Shown piece by piece: positions 7,756-17,496 of a stretch of 64,000 bases of DNA. The notes under the pieces are model-generated. The model saw only the letters and a program-made list of their open reading frames with translations, was not told the origin of the DNA and did not search any database. Every line of letters begins with the position of its first letter. The first letter of the stretch is position 1. The position numbers and the translations under genes are program-made. The stretch lies in the NCBI RefSeq assembly GCF_026625805.1, contig NZ_CP113064.1, forward strand, positions 1,116,001-1,180,000, written 5' to 3'. This DNA comes from Brevundimonas sp. SL130 (lineage in GTDB: Bacteria; Pseudomonadota; Alphaproteobacteria; Caulobacterales; Caulobacteraceae).

Positions 7756-10653
7756 TTACTGGGCCGGCTTGTCCGAGACGACCTCGGCGCGCCAGGCGGT
7801 GTCGGGCTTCAGATACTGTTGCGCCAGCCGTTGCAGGTCGGCGGCGGTGACGGCCTCCAGCACCGCGATATTGTTGCGGGTCTGGTCCAGCGAGGCCGGG
7901 TTCGACTGGGCCTCCGACAGCTGGCCCAGCCAGTAACCGTTGTCGGCCATGCTGCGCCGCAGCCGCTCCACCGCCGGGCGGCGGGCGCGGTTCAGCTCGT
8001 CGTCCCCGACCGGATTGTCGCGCAGGTCGGCGACGATCAGGTCCACGGCTTCGAACAGTTTCGTCAGCGACTCCGGCGGCGTCTCGGCCGCCACGGCGAT
8101 ATAGCCATAGCCCGCAAACGTATCCGAGTTGGTCCCGCTGGCGTTCGGCGAATAGGCGATGGCCTGTTTCTCGCGGATCTCCTCGTTCAGCCGCAGTTGC
8201 AGCACGGCCTCCAGCACGCCCAACTGGCGGGCCGTGGTGCGGTCGCCGATCTGGTCGGTGGTGGGCCAGGCGACGACGCCCAGGGCCTGGGTCGCCTGGC
8301 CGGCGTGGGTCAGGCGGATCGGGGTCGCGGTCGGGGCGGGGAAGCGCCGCTGGGCCGAGGCCGGCGCCGGGGTGGGCGCCGGGCCGCGCGGGGGCAGGGC
8401 GGCGAAGGTCGAGCCGACGGCGGCGATCACCGCGTCCACATCGACGTCGCCGACCACGGTGATCTCGATCGGACCCTGGGCCAGGGCCGCCTTGATCTGT
8501 TCGCGCAGGGTCTCGATCTCGATCGACTGGAACTGTTCGTTGGTCGGGGTGGCGGCCCGCTGGTCGCCGCCGGCCAGCAGCACCCCGGCCTGAAGCCCGA
8601 AGGCCCCGCCGGGCGTCGAGGCCCGCTGTTCCAGCGACTGCGGATAGCTGGCCTTGGCCCGTTGCAGCGGCGCCGCCCTCAGACCCGGATCGGTCAGATA
8701 GGCGGTCAGGATCTGCATCGTCAGCGCCAGATCCTCGGGCCGGGTCGCCCCGCCCAGGCCGTAGGAGTCCAGCCCCTGGCTGATGCTGGTGGTGAACACA
8801 TGGCCCGCCAGCACCCGGTTCATCTCGTCCACCGTCAGCTTGCCCAGTCCGCCCGAGTTCAGCACGGCGTTGGTGGCGAACAGGGGCGAGAACCGGTCGC
8901 TGGGCATGCCCAGGCTGCCGATCCCGGTCGAGGCGCTGATCAGGATCTGGTCGTCGCGGAAGTCGGTCTTCTTGATGTTCAGCATCGTCCCGTTGGGGAA
9001 GCGGACCAGGGTCGCCCCCAGGTCGGCGACCTCCACCCGCGATTCCGGCGCGGCGGCCGGGCCGAAGTCCTCATAGGGCCATTTCAGTTCGGCCTGGGCG
9101 GCCGGCGCCGCCACCGGAACCTGACGCGAGGCCTCCAGGGCGGCGGTCACGGCCGCCTCGCCCCCCTCGACCGGGACCGGGCTGGTGAACAGGACCAGCG
9201 GACCCTGGCCTTCGAACACCGGCCGGACGGCGGCGTTGACCTGTTCCGGCGTCAGGCCGGCGACGGTCGCCTCGAACCGGGCCAGGCTGTCCTGCGGGGT
9301 TGAGAAGACCGCATCCCCGTTGACGGCGTTCAGCAGGGCGCCGGCCAGGGCCGGTGTCGAGCGGGTGGCGGCGGTGGCCACGGCGTTCTGCAAGCCGGTG
9401 CGGTATTCGGTGATCTCGCGATCCAGCTCGGCCTGGGTCACCCCGTACTGGGTCAGGCGGCGCGCCTCCTGTTCGGTGGTCTCCAGCGCCCGTTTCCATT
9501 CGCCGGGGGTGAAGGCGACCGACAGAACCCCGGCGTCCAGGCTGTCGAACAGGCCCTGATAGCCGCCGCCCGCGCTCAGGAAGGGCGGATTGTCGGCCCG
9601 CGCCATCTCGCCCAGCCGCCGGTTCAGCACCGCCAGACCCAGGCTGCGGCGGGTGTCCTCGGCCCGCTCGGCGGCCGTGTCGGGATCCAGGTCGGGGGCC
9701 TTGATCCAGTTGATCTGGATCGACGACTGCACGCCGGGCTCGACGATGATGCTGGTCTGGGGTTCGCGCGGCTGCACCTGGCCCAGGTCGGGCTCGGGCC
9801 CGTCCGCCGCCTTGGGCGTCCAGTCGGCGAAGGCGGCGCGGATCTTGGCCTCCATCGCGTCCACATCGAAGTCGCCCACGGCGATGAAGGTCGCCCGCGA
9901 CGGCCTGTAATAGGCGTCATAGAAGTCCACGAACCGGTCGCGCGGCGCGGTGCGGATCACCTCCAGATCGCCGATCGGCAGGCGTTGCGACAGGCGTTGC
10001 CCCGGCGCCAGCAGGCCCAGCTGGGTCTTCAGCACCCGGAACTGCGGCGTGTCGCGCGTCCGCGCCTCGCCCACGATCACCCCGCGCTCGGCGTCGATGG
10101 CCTCGGACGCCATCAGGGCGTCGCCCATCATCTGGCGCATCACGTGCAGGGACGTATCGACCGTCTCGTCCTGGGTGTTGGGCAGTTCCAGCATATAGGC
10201 GGTCTGGTCGAAGCTGGTGAAGGCGTTGGTGTCGGCCCCGAAGGCCAGGCCCAGCCGCTCCAGGATCCGCAGCATCTCGTTCTCGGGGATGTCCTTGGTC
10301 CCGTTGAAGGCCATATGCTCCATGAAGTGGGCCAGCCCCTGCTGGTCGTCCCGCTCCATCAGCGAGCCCGCGTCGATCCGCAGCCGGAACGAGGCCTGAC
10401 CGGGCGGGGTGGCGTTCTTCAGCAGGGCGTAACGCATGCCGTTCGGCAACAGGCCGTACCGCACGGCGGGATCGGCCGGAATATCACTGGCCGCCTGGGC
10501 CCAGGGATCGGACGGGGCGACCTGGGTCTCGGCTTGAACAGCGGCGGCGGGCGCAAAGGCCATCGCCAGAACGGGGGCCGGCAGGCTGAACGCCCCCGCC
10601 GACAGAGCCAATCCCGAGGCTGCAACCAGCAGCAGACGACGCGCAGACCGCAT
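7756..10653 (-). CDS. Secreted M16-family zinc metallopeptidase (pitrilysin type)
   Basis: A 965-residue protein from the ATG at 10653. A signal peptide (LLLVAASGLALSAGAFSLPAPVLA) predicts export to the periplasm. The inverted zinc motif HFMEH is at residues 109-113, with the third ligand expected in the EAIDAERGVIVGEAR helix about 80 residues later. The length fits two fused M16 halves, the second normally lacking catalytic residues. These enzymes degrade peptides. The start region is duplicated in decayed form about 2.1 kb upstream (12625-12870). It converges on a terminator shared with the neighbouring secreted-protein gene. Confidence 0.92.
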   Translation of the reverse strand: MRSARRLLLVAASGLALSAGAFSLPAPVLAMAFAPAAAVQAETQVAPSDPWAQAASDIPADPAVRYGLLPNGMRYALLKNATPPGQASFRLRIDAGSLMERDDQQGLAHFMEHMAFNGTKDIPENEMLRILERLGLAFGADTNAFTSFDQTAYMLELPNTQDETVDTSLHVMRQMMGDALMASEAIDAERGVIVGEARTRDTPQFRVLKTQLGLLAPGQRLSQRLPIGDLEVIRTAPRDRFVDFYDAYYRPSRATFIAVGDFDVDAMEAKIRAAFADWTPKAADGPEPDLGQVQPREPQTSIIVEPGVQSSIQINWIKAPDLDPDTAAERAEDTRRSLGLAVLNRRLGEMARADNPPFLSAGGGYQGLFDSLDAGVLSVAFTPGEWKRALETTEQEARRLTQYGVTQAELDREITEYRTGLQNAVATAATRSTPALAGALLNAVNGDAVFSTPQDSLARFEATVAGLTPEQVNAAVRPVFEGQGPLVLFTSPVPVEGGEAAVTAALEASRQVPVAAPAAQAELKWPYEDFGPAAAPESRVEVADLGATLVRFPNGTMLNIKKTDFRDDQILISASTGIGSLGMPSDRFSPLFATNAVLNSGGLGKLTVDEMNRVLAGHVFTTSISQGLDSYGLGGATRPEDLALTMQILTAYLTDPGLRAAPLQRAKASYPQSLEQRASTPGGAFGLQAGVLLAGGDQRAATPTNEQFQSIEIETLREQIKAALAQGPIEITVVGDVDVDAVIAAVGSTFAALPPRGPAPTPAPASAQRRFPAPTATPIRLTHAGQATQALGVVAWPTTDQIGDRTTARQLGVLEAVLQLRLNEEIREKQAIAYSPNASGTNSDTFAGYGYIAVAAETPPESLTKLFEAVDLIVADLRDNPVGDDELNRARRPAVERLRRSMADNGYWLGQLSEAQSNPASLDQTRNNIAVLEAVTAADLQRLAQQYLKPDTAWRAEVVSDKPAQ

Positions 10654-10813
10654 GACATCACTCCAAACACCGCAACCCCCGATGGAGCGGCCGATGGTTG
10701 GAGTAGGCGAGGGCGGGCGGCAGGGCAAGGCGACGTTTGGCCTCCCCCTTGGGGCGCTCGCCCTCCGGCCGCCCTCCGCCCGCCCGCCGCCGCGACGGCG
10801 GAACCCGCTGTGC

Positions 10814-11872
10814 TCAGGCCTGAACCTTGCGCGTCCGCAGCCAGGAATACAGCATCGAGCCGCCGATCAGGGCCAAGGTCGCGATCAAGGACCATTGCGG
10901 CTCCAGATAGGGCGCCAGCGGCGCGCCGGTCACGTCCTTCCAACCCTTATAGAGGCCGAAGTTCCAGATGATCTTGACCCCGATCAAGACCAGCACCAGC
11001 GACAGCCCATATTTCAGGTATTTGAACCGCGCCACGGCCTCGGCCAGCATGAAATACATCGACCGGAGGCCGAGGATCGCGAAGATGTTGGACGTGTAGA
11101 CGATGAACGGGTCCTTGGTGACCGCGAAGATCGCCGGCACGGAATCGACCGCGAAGATCACATCCACCACCTCGACCATCACCAGCGCCAGGAACAGAGG
11201 CGTCGCGAACAGGACCAGACGGCCTGAGCCCTTGGGGTCCGGCCTTTTGACGAAGAAGTTGTGGTTGTCGATCGTGTCGGTGATCCGCATCCGCTTGCGA
11301 AGAAACTTCAGCACCGGGTTCTTGTTCAGATCCATTTCTTGGCTGCCGCCGAAGATCATCTTCCAGCCGGTGAAGATCAGGAAGGCCGCGAAGATGAACA
11401 GGACCCAGGTGAACTCGTTGACGATCGCCGCCCCGAGCGAAATGAAGATGGCCCGGAATACGATCGCCCCCATGATGCCCCAAAACAGCACCCTGTGCTG
11501 ATATTGGCGTGGCACGGCGAAGAAGGTGAAGATCATGCCGATGACGAAGATATTGTCGAACGCCAGCGCGGTCTCGAGCAGATAGCCGGTGAAATACTGA
11601 AGCACGGCCTGCTGGTTGAGGTTCTCGGCGCTCATATAGTAGCGCGGGTCGGGTTCGTAGACGAAGTAGACATAGGCGCCGAAGGCGACGGCGATCGAGG
11701 CAAAGGACGCCCACATGCCTGCCGATTTCTTGGCGGAGACGACGCCGTCCTTGTTGTTCACGACCCCGAGGTCGAGCCACAGGAGCAGTCCGATAAAGGC
11801 TAGAAATGCGATCCAGAGCCAGATGGGCTGGCCGACATAGGTCAATGCAAGAAACGGAAGGGACTCAAGCAT
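10814..11872 (-). CDS. TerC family integral membrane protein
   Basis: 352 residues from the ATG at 11872, chosen because TTGGAGGT lies five bases upstream. About seven to nine hydrophobic helices; typical TerC stretches are LLLWLDLGVVNNK, ETALAFDNIFVIGMIF and VEVVDVIFAVDSVPAIFAVT, whose acidic residues within membrane segments are thought to bind metal. TerC/Alx proteins export manganese or support metal loading of secreted enzymes. A leader of roughly 200 bases precedes it, but no known riboswitch was identified. Confidence 0.92.
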   Translation of the reverse strand: MLESLPFLALTYVGQPIWLWIAFLAFIGLLLWLDLGVVNNKDGVVSAKKSAGMWASFASIAVAFGAYVYFVYEPDPRYYMSAENLNQQAVLQYFTGYLLETALAFDNIFVIGMIFTFFAVPRQYQHRVLFWGIMGAIVFRAIFISLGAAIVNEFTWVLFIFAAFLIFTGWKMIFGGSQEMDLNKNPVLKFLRKRMRITDTIDNHNFFVKRPDPKGSGRLVLFATPLFLALVMVEVVDVIFAVDSVPAIFAVTKDPFIVYTSNIFAILGLRSMYFMLAEAVARFKYLKYGLSLVLVLIGVKIIWNFGLYKGWKDVTGAPLAPYLEPQWSLIATLALIGGSMLYSWLRTRKVQA

Positions 11873-12620
11873 CCCGTACCTCCAAGTTTTGAAAGATGGC
11901 GCCGCGTTGCACCGGTCCAGGTGGGAATCCGACATCGCAGCCGACGCCTCGGCTGCCAGAGGGGCCCGGACCCTTGGAGTTTGTTATGGTGGCGAATGAA
12001 TACGGGTCCGTCAATCGATCTCAGTGATTCTAGTCTGTCCTTAAGATCATCATGACTGTGGTCATGAGTCATAATCATTTTTCATGGGGCGAATGCTCAT
12101 TTCTTATTGGCGCTTTTGGGCGCGGCGGCGCAGCCTGTCTTTGCGGCCCATCTTTGCAACCTGGGCCCCTCTGGCGATCATGGTGATCGTGATGTCGGAC
12201 CGCATCGGGTGCGCTCGATGCCGGGGTCCGATTGTCTCGTCCCCACAAGCCTAAGGCGTCGACATCGAGCGTCCCGACCCAGAAGGGAGAGGCTCCGTGT
12301 CTATCGAGACAGCGCGTTTGATCGCTGAAGTCGATGGCGGCTTGGATACGACAGGGCGCGCCGCGACCTTGCGCCCGTGCGAAATCCTCAACGTCGATCT
12401 GTCGGCTTACGGCCTGGCCTGCGGTGACGGAGAAGGACGATGAGGGTCGGCGCATTCAATCCCGTCGCCCAGGCCTGGGCCAGCCAACTCGCTCAGACGA
12501 CCGGCCGTGTGGCGTCGCACCAGAGCTCCCCCACGGACCGACCCGTCGACCGCCCCCACGCCATTCAGGACGACACGAGCACCCGGCGGCCCAGCCGGCA
12601 TACCTTCGACATTCGCGTCT
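11873..12620. other. Gene-free region upstream of terC
   Basis: The first 200 bases are the terC leader on the minus strand, with a perfect hairpin CAGCCGA/TCGGCTG at 11938-11955 and an inverted repeat ATGACTGTGGTCAT at 12053-12066. From about 12107 to 12620 the frames have no recognisable domain and none has a convincing ribosome-binding site. It may be the remainder of the decayed locus that follows. Confidence 0.5.
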
Positions 12621-12870
12621 GAGGACTGCCCCTGCGGATCGGACGGTGCGACCTGCCCGCCCGCCTGGGCGGCGGCGGGGGCAAAGGTCATGGCCAGAAC
12701 GGGGGCCGGCGCACTGAACGTCCCCACCGACAGAGCCAACCCCGAGGCTGCAACCCGCAGCAGACGAAGCGCAGACCGCGTGAGATCACTCCGAAACGCC
12801 GCAACCCCCGATGGAGCGGCCGATGGTTGGAGCGGGCGAGCGCGTGGGATAGGGCAGGGCGACGATAGCC
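12620..12870 (-). pseudogene. Decayed duplicate of the 5' end of the M16 peptidase gene
   Basis: About 240 bases closely match 10520-10735 in the same orientation, including the untranslated region (GATGGAGCGGCCGATGGTTGG in both) and the signal-peptide coding part. The start codon has been lost: the ATG of the intact gene is ACG here (CGT on the plus strand at 12780-12782). Translation still gives RVAASGLALSVGTFSAPAPVLA and then AQAGGQVAPSDP. After about 50 residues the similarity to the peptidase ends. A truncated duplicate that cannot start as the parent does is the simplest reading. Confidence 0.7.
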
Positions 12871-12942
12871 GTCTGGAGGAACGGGCGGGTGGGCCGCTTG
12901 TGACACTAGGCAGCCGAAATTTGGGTCCGCAGCTCTGCGTTG

Positions 12943-14532
12943 CTAAAGCTTGGCTGGAACCGGCGTACTGCAGGTGAAGTTGGCGGCGAGCTTGGTTGCG
13001 TCGAGGTCCTCGGGACGACCTGAGAATCGTGGATACCGGGGATACCGGCAGAGCGGCATGGATCTGCCAGGCGCGTCCGCCGTGCCGAGCTTCTGAGCCA
13101 CCAGCGTTTCTGGCACGGCGACATTCATGACCCACCGATCCAGGGCGAGCAGCAGATCGGTCTGGTCGGGCCCTGCGCCCCCGCCACAGTGGTTCACGCC
13201 AGGCGCTACGTAGAACCGCGTTGCGGCCTCAGCTCTGGCTGGGCCAACGGCCTGCTTCATCCTCGTCATATAGTCGATCGTCGACTCGACGCTCAGAGCG
13301 GCGTCCGACCCGCCCTGCCAGACGATCAACTTGCCTCCCCCGTCGATGAAGGCGCGAATGTCCGGGTTGGTCGCGTCGTTGAGCGCAGCCATTTCCTCCA
13401 ATGCTTCCGGATCACGGTCCCAGGGTATGTAGGCGAGAGAGTCGGCGCTCCGGTCCTTCGCTAGGTAATACTGCACCGTGCTGTCCTGCATGAGGAAATA
13501 GCCACTCTGGCGGACGTTGCCGTTACCGGTCGCCCATAGGCCGAAGCCCGCCGGATCATCTTCATTGCCCGACAGCGGATACCCCCTGTTCGAGTAGACG
13601 TCCTTGACGCCGTTGAAGACGATATCGGCCGTCCACGTTCTCACTAGGGCGAGCTGGGCGTCCGACAGGCAGGTGTCCCCAAGATCTCCCCCACCCACGC
13701 AGCGCAGGGTCTCTAGCCTGATGATGCCGGGCGTGCAGGCGGCGCGATGGGACACCACGCCGTCCACGAGGCCGTCGAGACCATCACAGGCGTCTCGCAC
13801 ATGACGGGCCAACAGGGCCGCCTTGGCTTGGCCGAAGGCTGCGCCGGGTGCGGCCGCCGCTCTGGCCGCCGCGTTGAAAGCACCCATGAAGCCGACCCAG
13901 TTGAAGGCGGGCGCCCGGGCGATCACGCCGTCGAACAGGTCCGGGTTGCGTTGAACCGCCATCAGGGCCTCGCGGCCTCCGGTGGAGCAGCCTTCGAAAT
14001 AGGACTGGGACGGGGGGGAGCCGTATGCGGTGGAAATGATCTGGAGTGTTGTCGCCATGACCGCCGGAACGGCCTCGCTTCCGAACAGGCGGGCAGCGTG
14101 CTGGTCGCCTTCAACAAAGGCGGCCGACATGCCGGTTGGGTCCTGGTGACCGGAGTCGCTGACCACCTGGGCGTAACCCTGCACGAGGGGCGCGACGACC
14201 AGTTCCGGCATGACGCCGTTGTAGCCGCCGCCCCCGCCGTAATAGAGCTTGCTGTTCCAGGTCTGCGGCAGCCGGATTTCGAAATTCAGTTTGGGCGCGA
14301 TTGTCCCGCTGACCCTGCAGTACGCCGGGGCCGCCTCGGTTTCGGCGATCAGCGCCGTCACCAGCTTCGATCCCCCGACCTCACGGCCCGACAGGGCATG
14401 GCAAACGGCCGTCGCCGAAGTGGTCGGATGGCCGAGCGGGCCAGCGCTTGCCACCCCCGCCGCATGGGCGAAGGTGGCGAGAAGCGAGCTGACAGCTGCG
14501 ACCGCGAACAGAGGGCGGAGAGTGCTGCTCAT
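12943..14532 (-). CDS. Tannase/feruloyl esterase family hydrolase, secreted
   Basis: 529 residues with a signal peptide ending near AHA (residues 22-24). Family hallmarks: nucleophile Ser183 in GCSTGGREAL with Cys182; a calcium-loop-like DACDGLDGLVDGV; catalytic Asp in GGSDAALS; and His in GVNHCGGG, whose neighbouring Cys would form the disulfide with Cys182 typical of the family. Members cleave phenolic esters such as feruloyl or galloyl esters. The gene follows a TonB receptor gene with a 10-base gap holding GGGAGG, so the two are coupled. A role in releasing ester-linked aromatics or processing a catecholate siderophore is inference. Confidence 0.88.
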   Translation of the reverse strand: MSSTLRPLFAVAAVSSLLATFAHAAGVASAGPLGHPTTSATAVCHALSGREVGGSKLVTALIAETEAAPAYCRVSGTIAPKLNFEIRLPQTWNSKLYYGGGGGYNGVMPELVVAPLVQGYAQVVSDSGHQDPTGMSAAFVEGDQHAARLFGSEAVPAVMATTLQIISTAYGSPPSQSYFEGCSTGGREALMAVQRNPDLFDGVIARAPAFNWVGFMGAFNAAARAAAAPGAAFGQAKAALLARHVRDACDGLDGLVDGVVSHRAACTPGIIRLETLRCVGGGDLGDTCLSDAQLALVRTWTADIVFNGVKDVYSNRGYPLSGNEDDPAGFGLWATGNGNVRQSGYFLMQDSTVQYYLAKDRSADSLAYIPWDRDPEALEEMAALNDATNPDIRAFIDGGGKLIVWQGGSDAALSVESTIDYMTRMKQAVGPARAEAATRFYVAPGVNHCGGGAGPDQTDLLLALDRWVMNVAVPETLVAQKLGTADAPGRSMPLCRYPRYPRFSGRPEDLDATKLAANFTCSTPVPAKL

Positions 14533-14542
14533 TTGCGCCTCC

Positions 14543-16651
14543 CTAGAAGCGGGTCTTCAGCGTTACGAACGCCGACCGGGGCTGAGTGGGTATGACCACC
14601 GGGAACCCAAAGTACTGGTAGGTGTCGAAGGCGTCGCTGTCGGTCAGATTGACCGCAGACAGCTCCACCGTGACCCGGCCGAAGTCGTAGGCGGCCTGGG
14701 CGTCCACGGTGGTGTAGCCCGGCACCCAGACGGAGTTCGGCAGGGTGTCCTGACGCGCTCCAAAGCTGGTGACGCCCGCCCCGAACGACAGCCCGGCTGC
14801 GGCGCCATCCAACACGCGATAGCGCCCGGCGATCCGTCCGCTGTTCTTGGGGATGCGCGGCAGGGTGTCCCCAACAGGCAGGGAGTTGTCGCGAGTCACT
14901 TCGGCGTCCGTGTAGGCGTAGTTGGCCAGCAGCGAGAAGGCAGGCGTCGGCTCCCAGATGAAATCGGCCTCCAGACCCCGCGCACGTTGGGTTCCGGTCT
15001 GGATCGAGAAGAGCGGATTGTCCGGATCCGGCGTGGCGACGTTGTCGCGGGTCTGCTCGAAGATGGCGATCGTGCCCGACAGACCCAGGCGGGTCATCGC
15101 CAGTTTCACACCGCCTTCGACATTTTCAGACGTCTCGGGTTCCGGCGTTTCCAACCCGATGAAACCGAAGGGCGCGCGGAACGCCGTTGCATAGCCCGCA
15201 TAGAGGGCGATACCCGGCGCGACATCGAAGGTCGCCCCGATCCGGGGAGACAGGTGATTATAGGTCTCGTCCGTCCCCTGTTCGGCTTCCTTGAAATTGA
15301 GCCGAGTGAGGCGCAGCGAGCCGGTCAGGTGGAGCCGTCCATAGGTGACCTGGTCCTGCACATAGATCGCCGATGTCTGGTAGCGATCCGTCTGCGTCAT
15401 GCTCATCGGCTCCAGGGGGCCGAATGGCAGGGTGTAGGTCGGATTGGCCAGGTCGATCTCGCCGACGGGGACGCCGGTAAAGGCCATGCCGGAGTAGAAT
15501 TTTGTGTGGTCGTAGCTGACCCCGACGAGGATACGGTGATCGCCGCCGAAGGCGTTCGCCGCGATCTGCAGATTCGCGTCTAGCGCACCCTCCTGCGTCG
15601 TGGTGAACATGTTCATCGGCAGGATGGGATAGACGGTCGGCGTGGCGGGATCGGGTGCATACATCGCCGGGAAGACGAAGCTGCCAACCTCGACCACTTC
15701 GCTGTCGTAGTAGCGCCCGGTGACCGTCAGCTTGAGTTTATCGCTAAAGACGTGACGCAGGGTCACGGTCTCGAGGTGGTTCTCCATCCGGGTGTGGGGC
15801 TGGCCCACCGGCGCACCCGGGAAGGCGTTGCGCTCAAGTTCGCCAGCGAGTGCCTGTTCCGCAGGCAGGCCGGAGTATTCCAGCTGACTGTTGCGATTGA
15901 TCTGGGCCTGGAACAGCAATTCCGTGTCCGGGCCGAGCTGGACGGACAGGCTGGGCTTGATCACCCAGCGTTCGCCCTCGACCTGATCGATCCAACTTTC
16001 GCTGCTCTGGTACTCCGCCGAGATACGCGCGGCCACGCCTTCGGCCAGCGGCAGATTCACGCTGCCATAGGGGTTCCAGGTCGAGAAGCTGCCCGCGCGA
16101 ACACCGAAATAGCCGCCGAAAGTGTCGGCCGGCCTTTCGGACACGATGTTGATCAGTCCGCCGAGGGGGGAGCCCAGACCGCCTCCGTAGAGGGCCGAGC
16201 TCGGTCCTTTGAGCACCTCGATTCGCTCGATGCCGACCAGACCGGCGGGATCGAAGGCCTGCTGGTTGCCGCCGAAGATGGGCAGGCCGTCAACATAGAC
16301 CTCACCGGGGAAGCCGCGAAGCAGCGGCGGGGTGAGCAGCACCTCCTGCGGCTGGGTGGCCGTCACGCCCGAGACGTTCACCAGCGCGTCGGACAGGTGG
16401 CGAACGCCCTGTTCTTCCAGCAGGCTGCTGGTGAGGACCTGAACCGACTGGGGGACCTGGATCAGCGGCGTATCGGTTCGCGTGGCCGAGGTGGTGTCAG
16501 TCGAGGCGTAGCGCTGTCGGAGGCCAGTAATGACCACATCGCCGATCCAGCTGGGCGTAGTCTGGGCGGTAGGTTCGGTTTGGGCGAAGGCGGGGGCCGC
16601 GCAGGCGGCGAGAAGCAGCGCCAGGGGCGCAGCGGAAGTCTTGAGACGCAT
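14543..16651 (-). CDS. TonB-dependent siderophore-type outer membrane receptor
   Basis: 702 residues. Signal peptide through about residue 23 (APAFAQ), then a plug domain with TDTPLIQVPQSVQVLTSSLLEEQG, GFPGEVYVDGLPIFG and IERIEVLKGPSSALYGGGLGSPLGGLINIVSE, which is characteristic of FhuA/FpvA-like receptors. A 22-strand barrel follows and ends with the terminal aromatic residue (LKTRF). It lacks the N-terminal STN signalling domain, so it probably transports without surface signalling. Ligand unknown; the adjacent tannase-family esterase suggests an aromatic or ester-containing ligand. Confidence 0.93.
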   Translation of the reverse strand: MRLKTSAAPLALLLAACAAPAFAQTEPTAQTTPSWIGDVVITGLRQRYASTDTTSATRTDTPLIQVPQSVQVLTSSLLEEQGVRHLSDALVNVSGVTATQPQEVLLTPPLLRGFPGEVYVDGLPIFGGNQQAFDPAGLVGIERIEVLKGPSSALYGGGLGSPLGGLINIVSERPADTFGGYFGVRAGSFSTWNPYGSVNLPLAEGVAARISAEYQSSESWIDQVEGERWVIKPSLSVQLGPDTELLFQAQINRNSQLEYSGLPAEQALAGELERNAFPGAPVGQPHTRMENHLETVTLRHVFSDKLKLTVTGRYYDSEVVEVGSFVFPAMYAPDPATPTVYPILPMNMFTTTQEGALDANLQIAANAFGGDHRILVGVSYDHTKFYSGMAFTGVPVGEIDLANPTYTLPFGPLEPMSMTQTDRYQTSAIYVQDQVTYGRLHLTGSLRLTRLNFKEAEQGTDETYNHLSPRIGATFDVAPGIALYAGYATAFRAPFGFIGLETPEPETSENVEGGVKLAMTRLGLSGTIAIFEQTRDNVATPDPDNPLFSIQTGTQRARGLEADFIWEPTPAFSLLANYAYTDAEVTRDNSLPVGDTLPRIPKNSGRIAGRYRVLDGAAAGLSFGAGVTSFGARQDTLPNSVWVPGYTTVDAQAAYDFGRVTVELSAVNLTDSDAFDTYQYFGFPVVIPTQPRSAFVTLKTRF

Positions 16652-16714
16652 GGGAGAATGATCCTGATCGGAGAGACGTAAGCCGCCGGACGGGCGGCGT
16701 TCGGACGTATTCGA

Positions 16715-17116
16715 TCAGGCTGCGGGCGGCGCTGTCGCAGGAGGAAGCCGTCGTGTCCAGAGGCTCAGCGCGGCGGGGGGCGTCACCCGAGGGGTAGGTA
16801 CGATCAGTCCAGGAAAGACCGGTGCCTGAACCTGCACGCTGGGTTCGGGCGGTGGGAGCATGGCCGATGACGTCGCCACCAGCACACACAGCGGACACTT
16901 TATCGCGCCTATGGGCGCAGGTTCGTCCGGCGTTGGGCGCCCGTTCGCATCGACGGCGACGGCCATCTGGTCGCCCGAACACAAAATCACCGCCGTGGTA
17001 GAGGTCAGAGCCGACGCCGTAGTCGGCAGCAACGACCCGAGCATGATCGCGAAAATCGCGGCGAGGAACGCCAGCGATCGCGTCAACGACCATTGTTCTG
17101 AGGAGTAGGGCTGCAC
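16715..17116 (-). CDS. DUF2946-like small membrane-associated protein
   Basis: 133 residues starting with GTG at 17116 behind AAGGAGG five bases upstream. One N-terminal hydrophobic segment (LAFLAAIFAIMLGSLLP), then ILCSGDQMAV, IKCPLCVLVA and a Pro-rich tail. Spaced cysteines after an N-terminal membrane helix resemble the DUF2946 family, often found beside TonB receptors and metal-handling genes. It is first in the operon with the receptor (63-base gap) and the esterase. The family assignment is from pattern only. Confidence 0.6.
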   Translation of the reverse strand: MQPYSSEQWSLTRSLAFLAAIFAIMLGSLLPTTASALTSTTAVILCSGDQMAVAVDANGRPTPDEPAPIGAIKCPLCVLVATSSAMLPPPEPSVQVQAPVFPGLIVPTPRVTPPAALSLWTRRLPPATAPPAA

Positions 17117-17496
17117 AAAGCCTCCTTAGGCGGGATGAATTTCTCGCGATAGTGCGGTTGTACGAGGATATCGTTTGTCGGGTGCAGCTAAAGTCTGTTC
17201 TGGACGCCGTGCGGTTCTCCGACTCTTGTCCCAATTCTTACGAAAATCCCCATCCTTTTCAACGTCCCACCGCCCGAAACCACCCCTCAACCCACCACGC
17301 CCCAAAACCGTGCGACACTCTTCCCCCACGGTCTTTGAAAACCAAATCCCCCTCCCGTCGCCCTCTCGGGAAATGGCGCTTTTGGCGCTTTGTCACCCTG
17401 TTTTCGTGCCAGCGCCATTTCCACGCAGCCCCGCCCCCCCCGCGACGACTGGACGAAAATAGACTCCATCTTTTCGCAGTGGATCGAGTCCAGTCC
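17117..17496. other. Gene-free region between hfaD and the receptor operon
   Basis: Contains an inverted repeat AAATGGCGC / GCGCCATTT at about 17372-17430 just after hfaD, a possible transcription stop, and pyrimidine-rich sequence. The promoter of the receptor operon should lie near 17120-17200. No coding signal was seen. Confidence 0.5.

Noticed and set aside
11873-12080. Manganese-type riboswitch before terC
   Set aside because: TerC genes in other bacteria can have such a leader, but the consensus core was not found here.
12334-12717. Plus-strand frame of 127 residues in the terC upstream region
   Set aside because: Arg/Pro-rich composition with no domain, and overlaps the decayed M16 fragment on the other strand.
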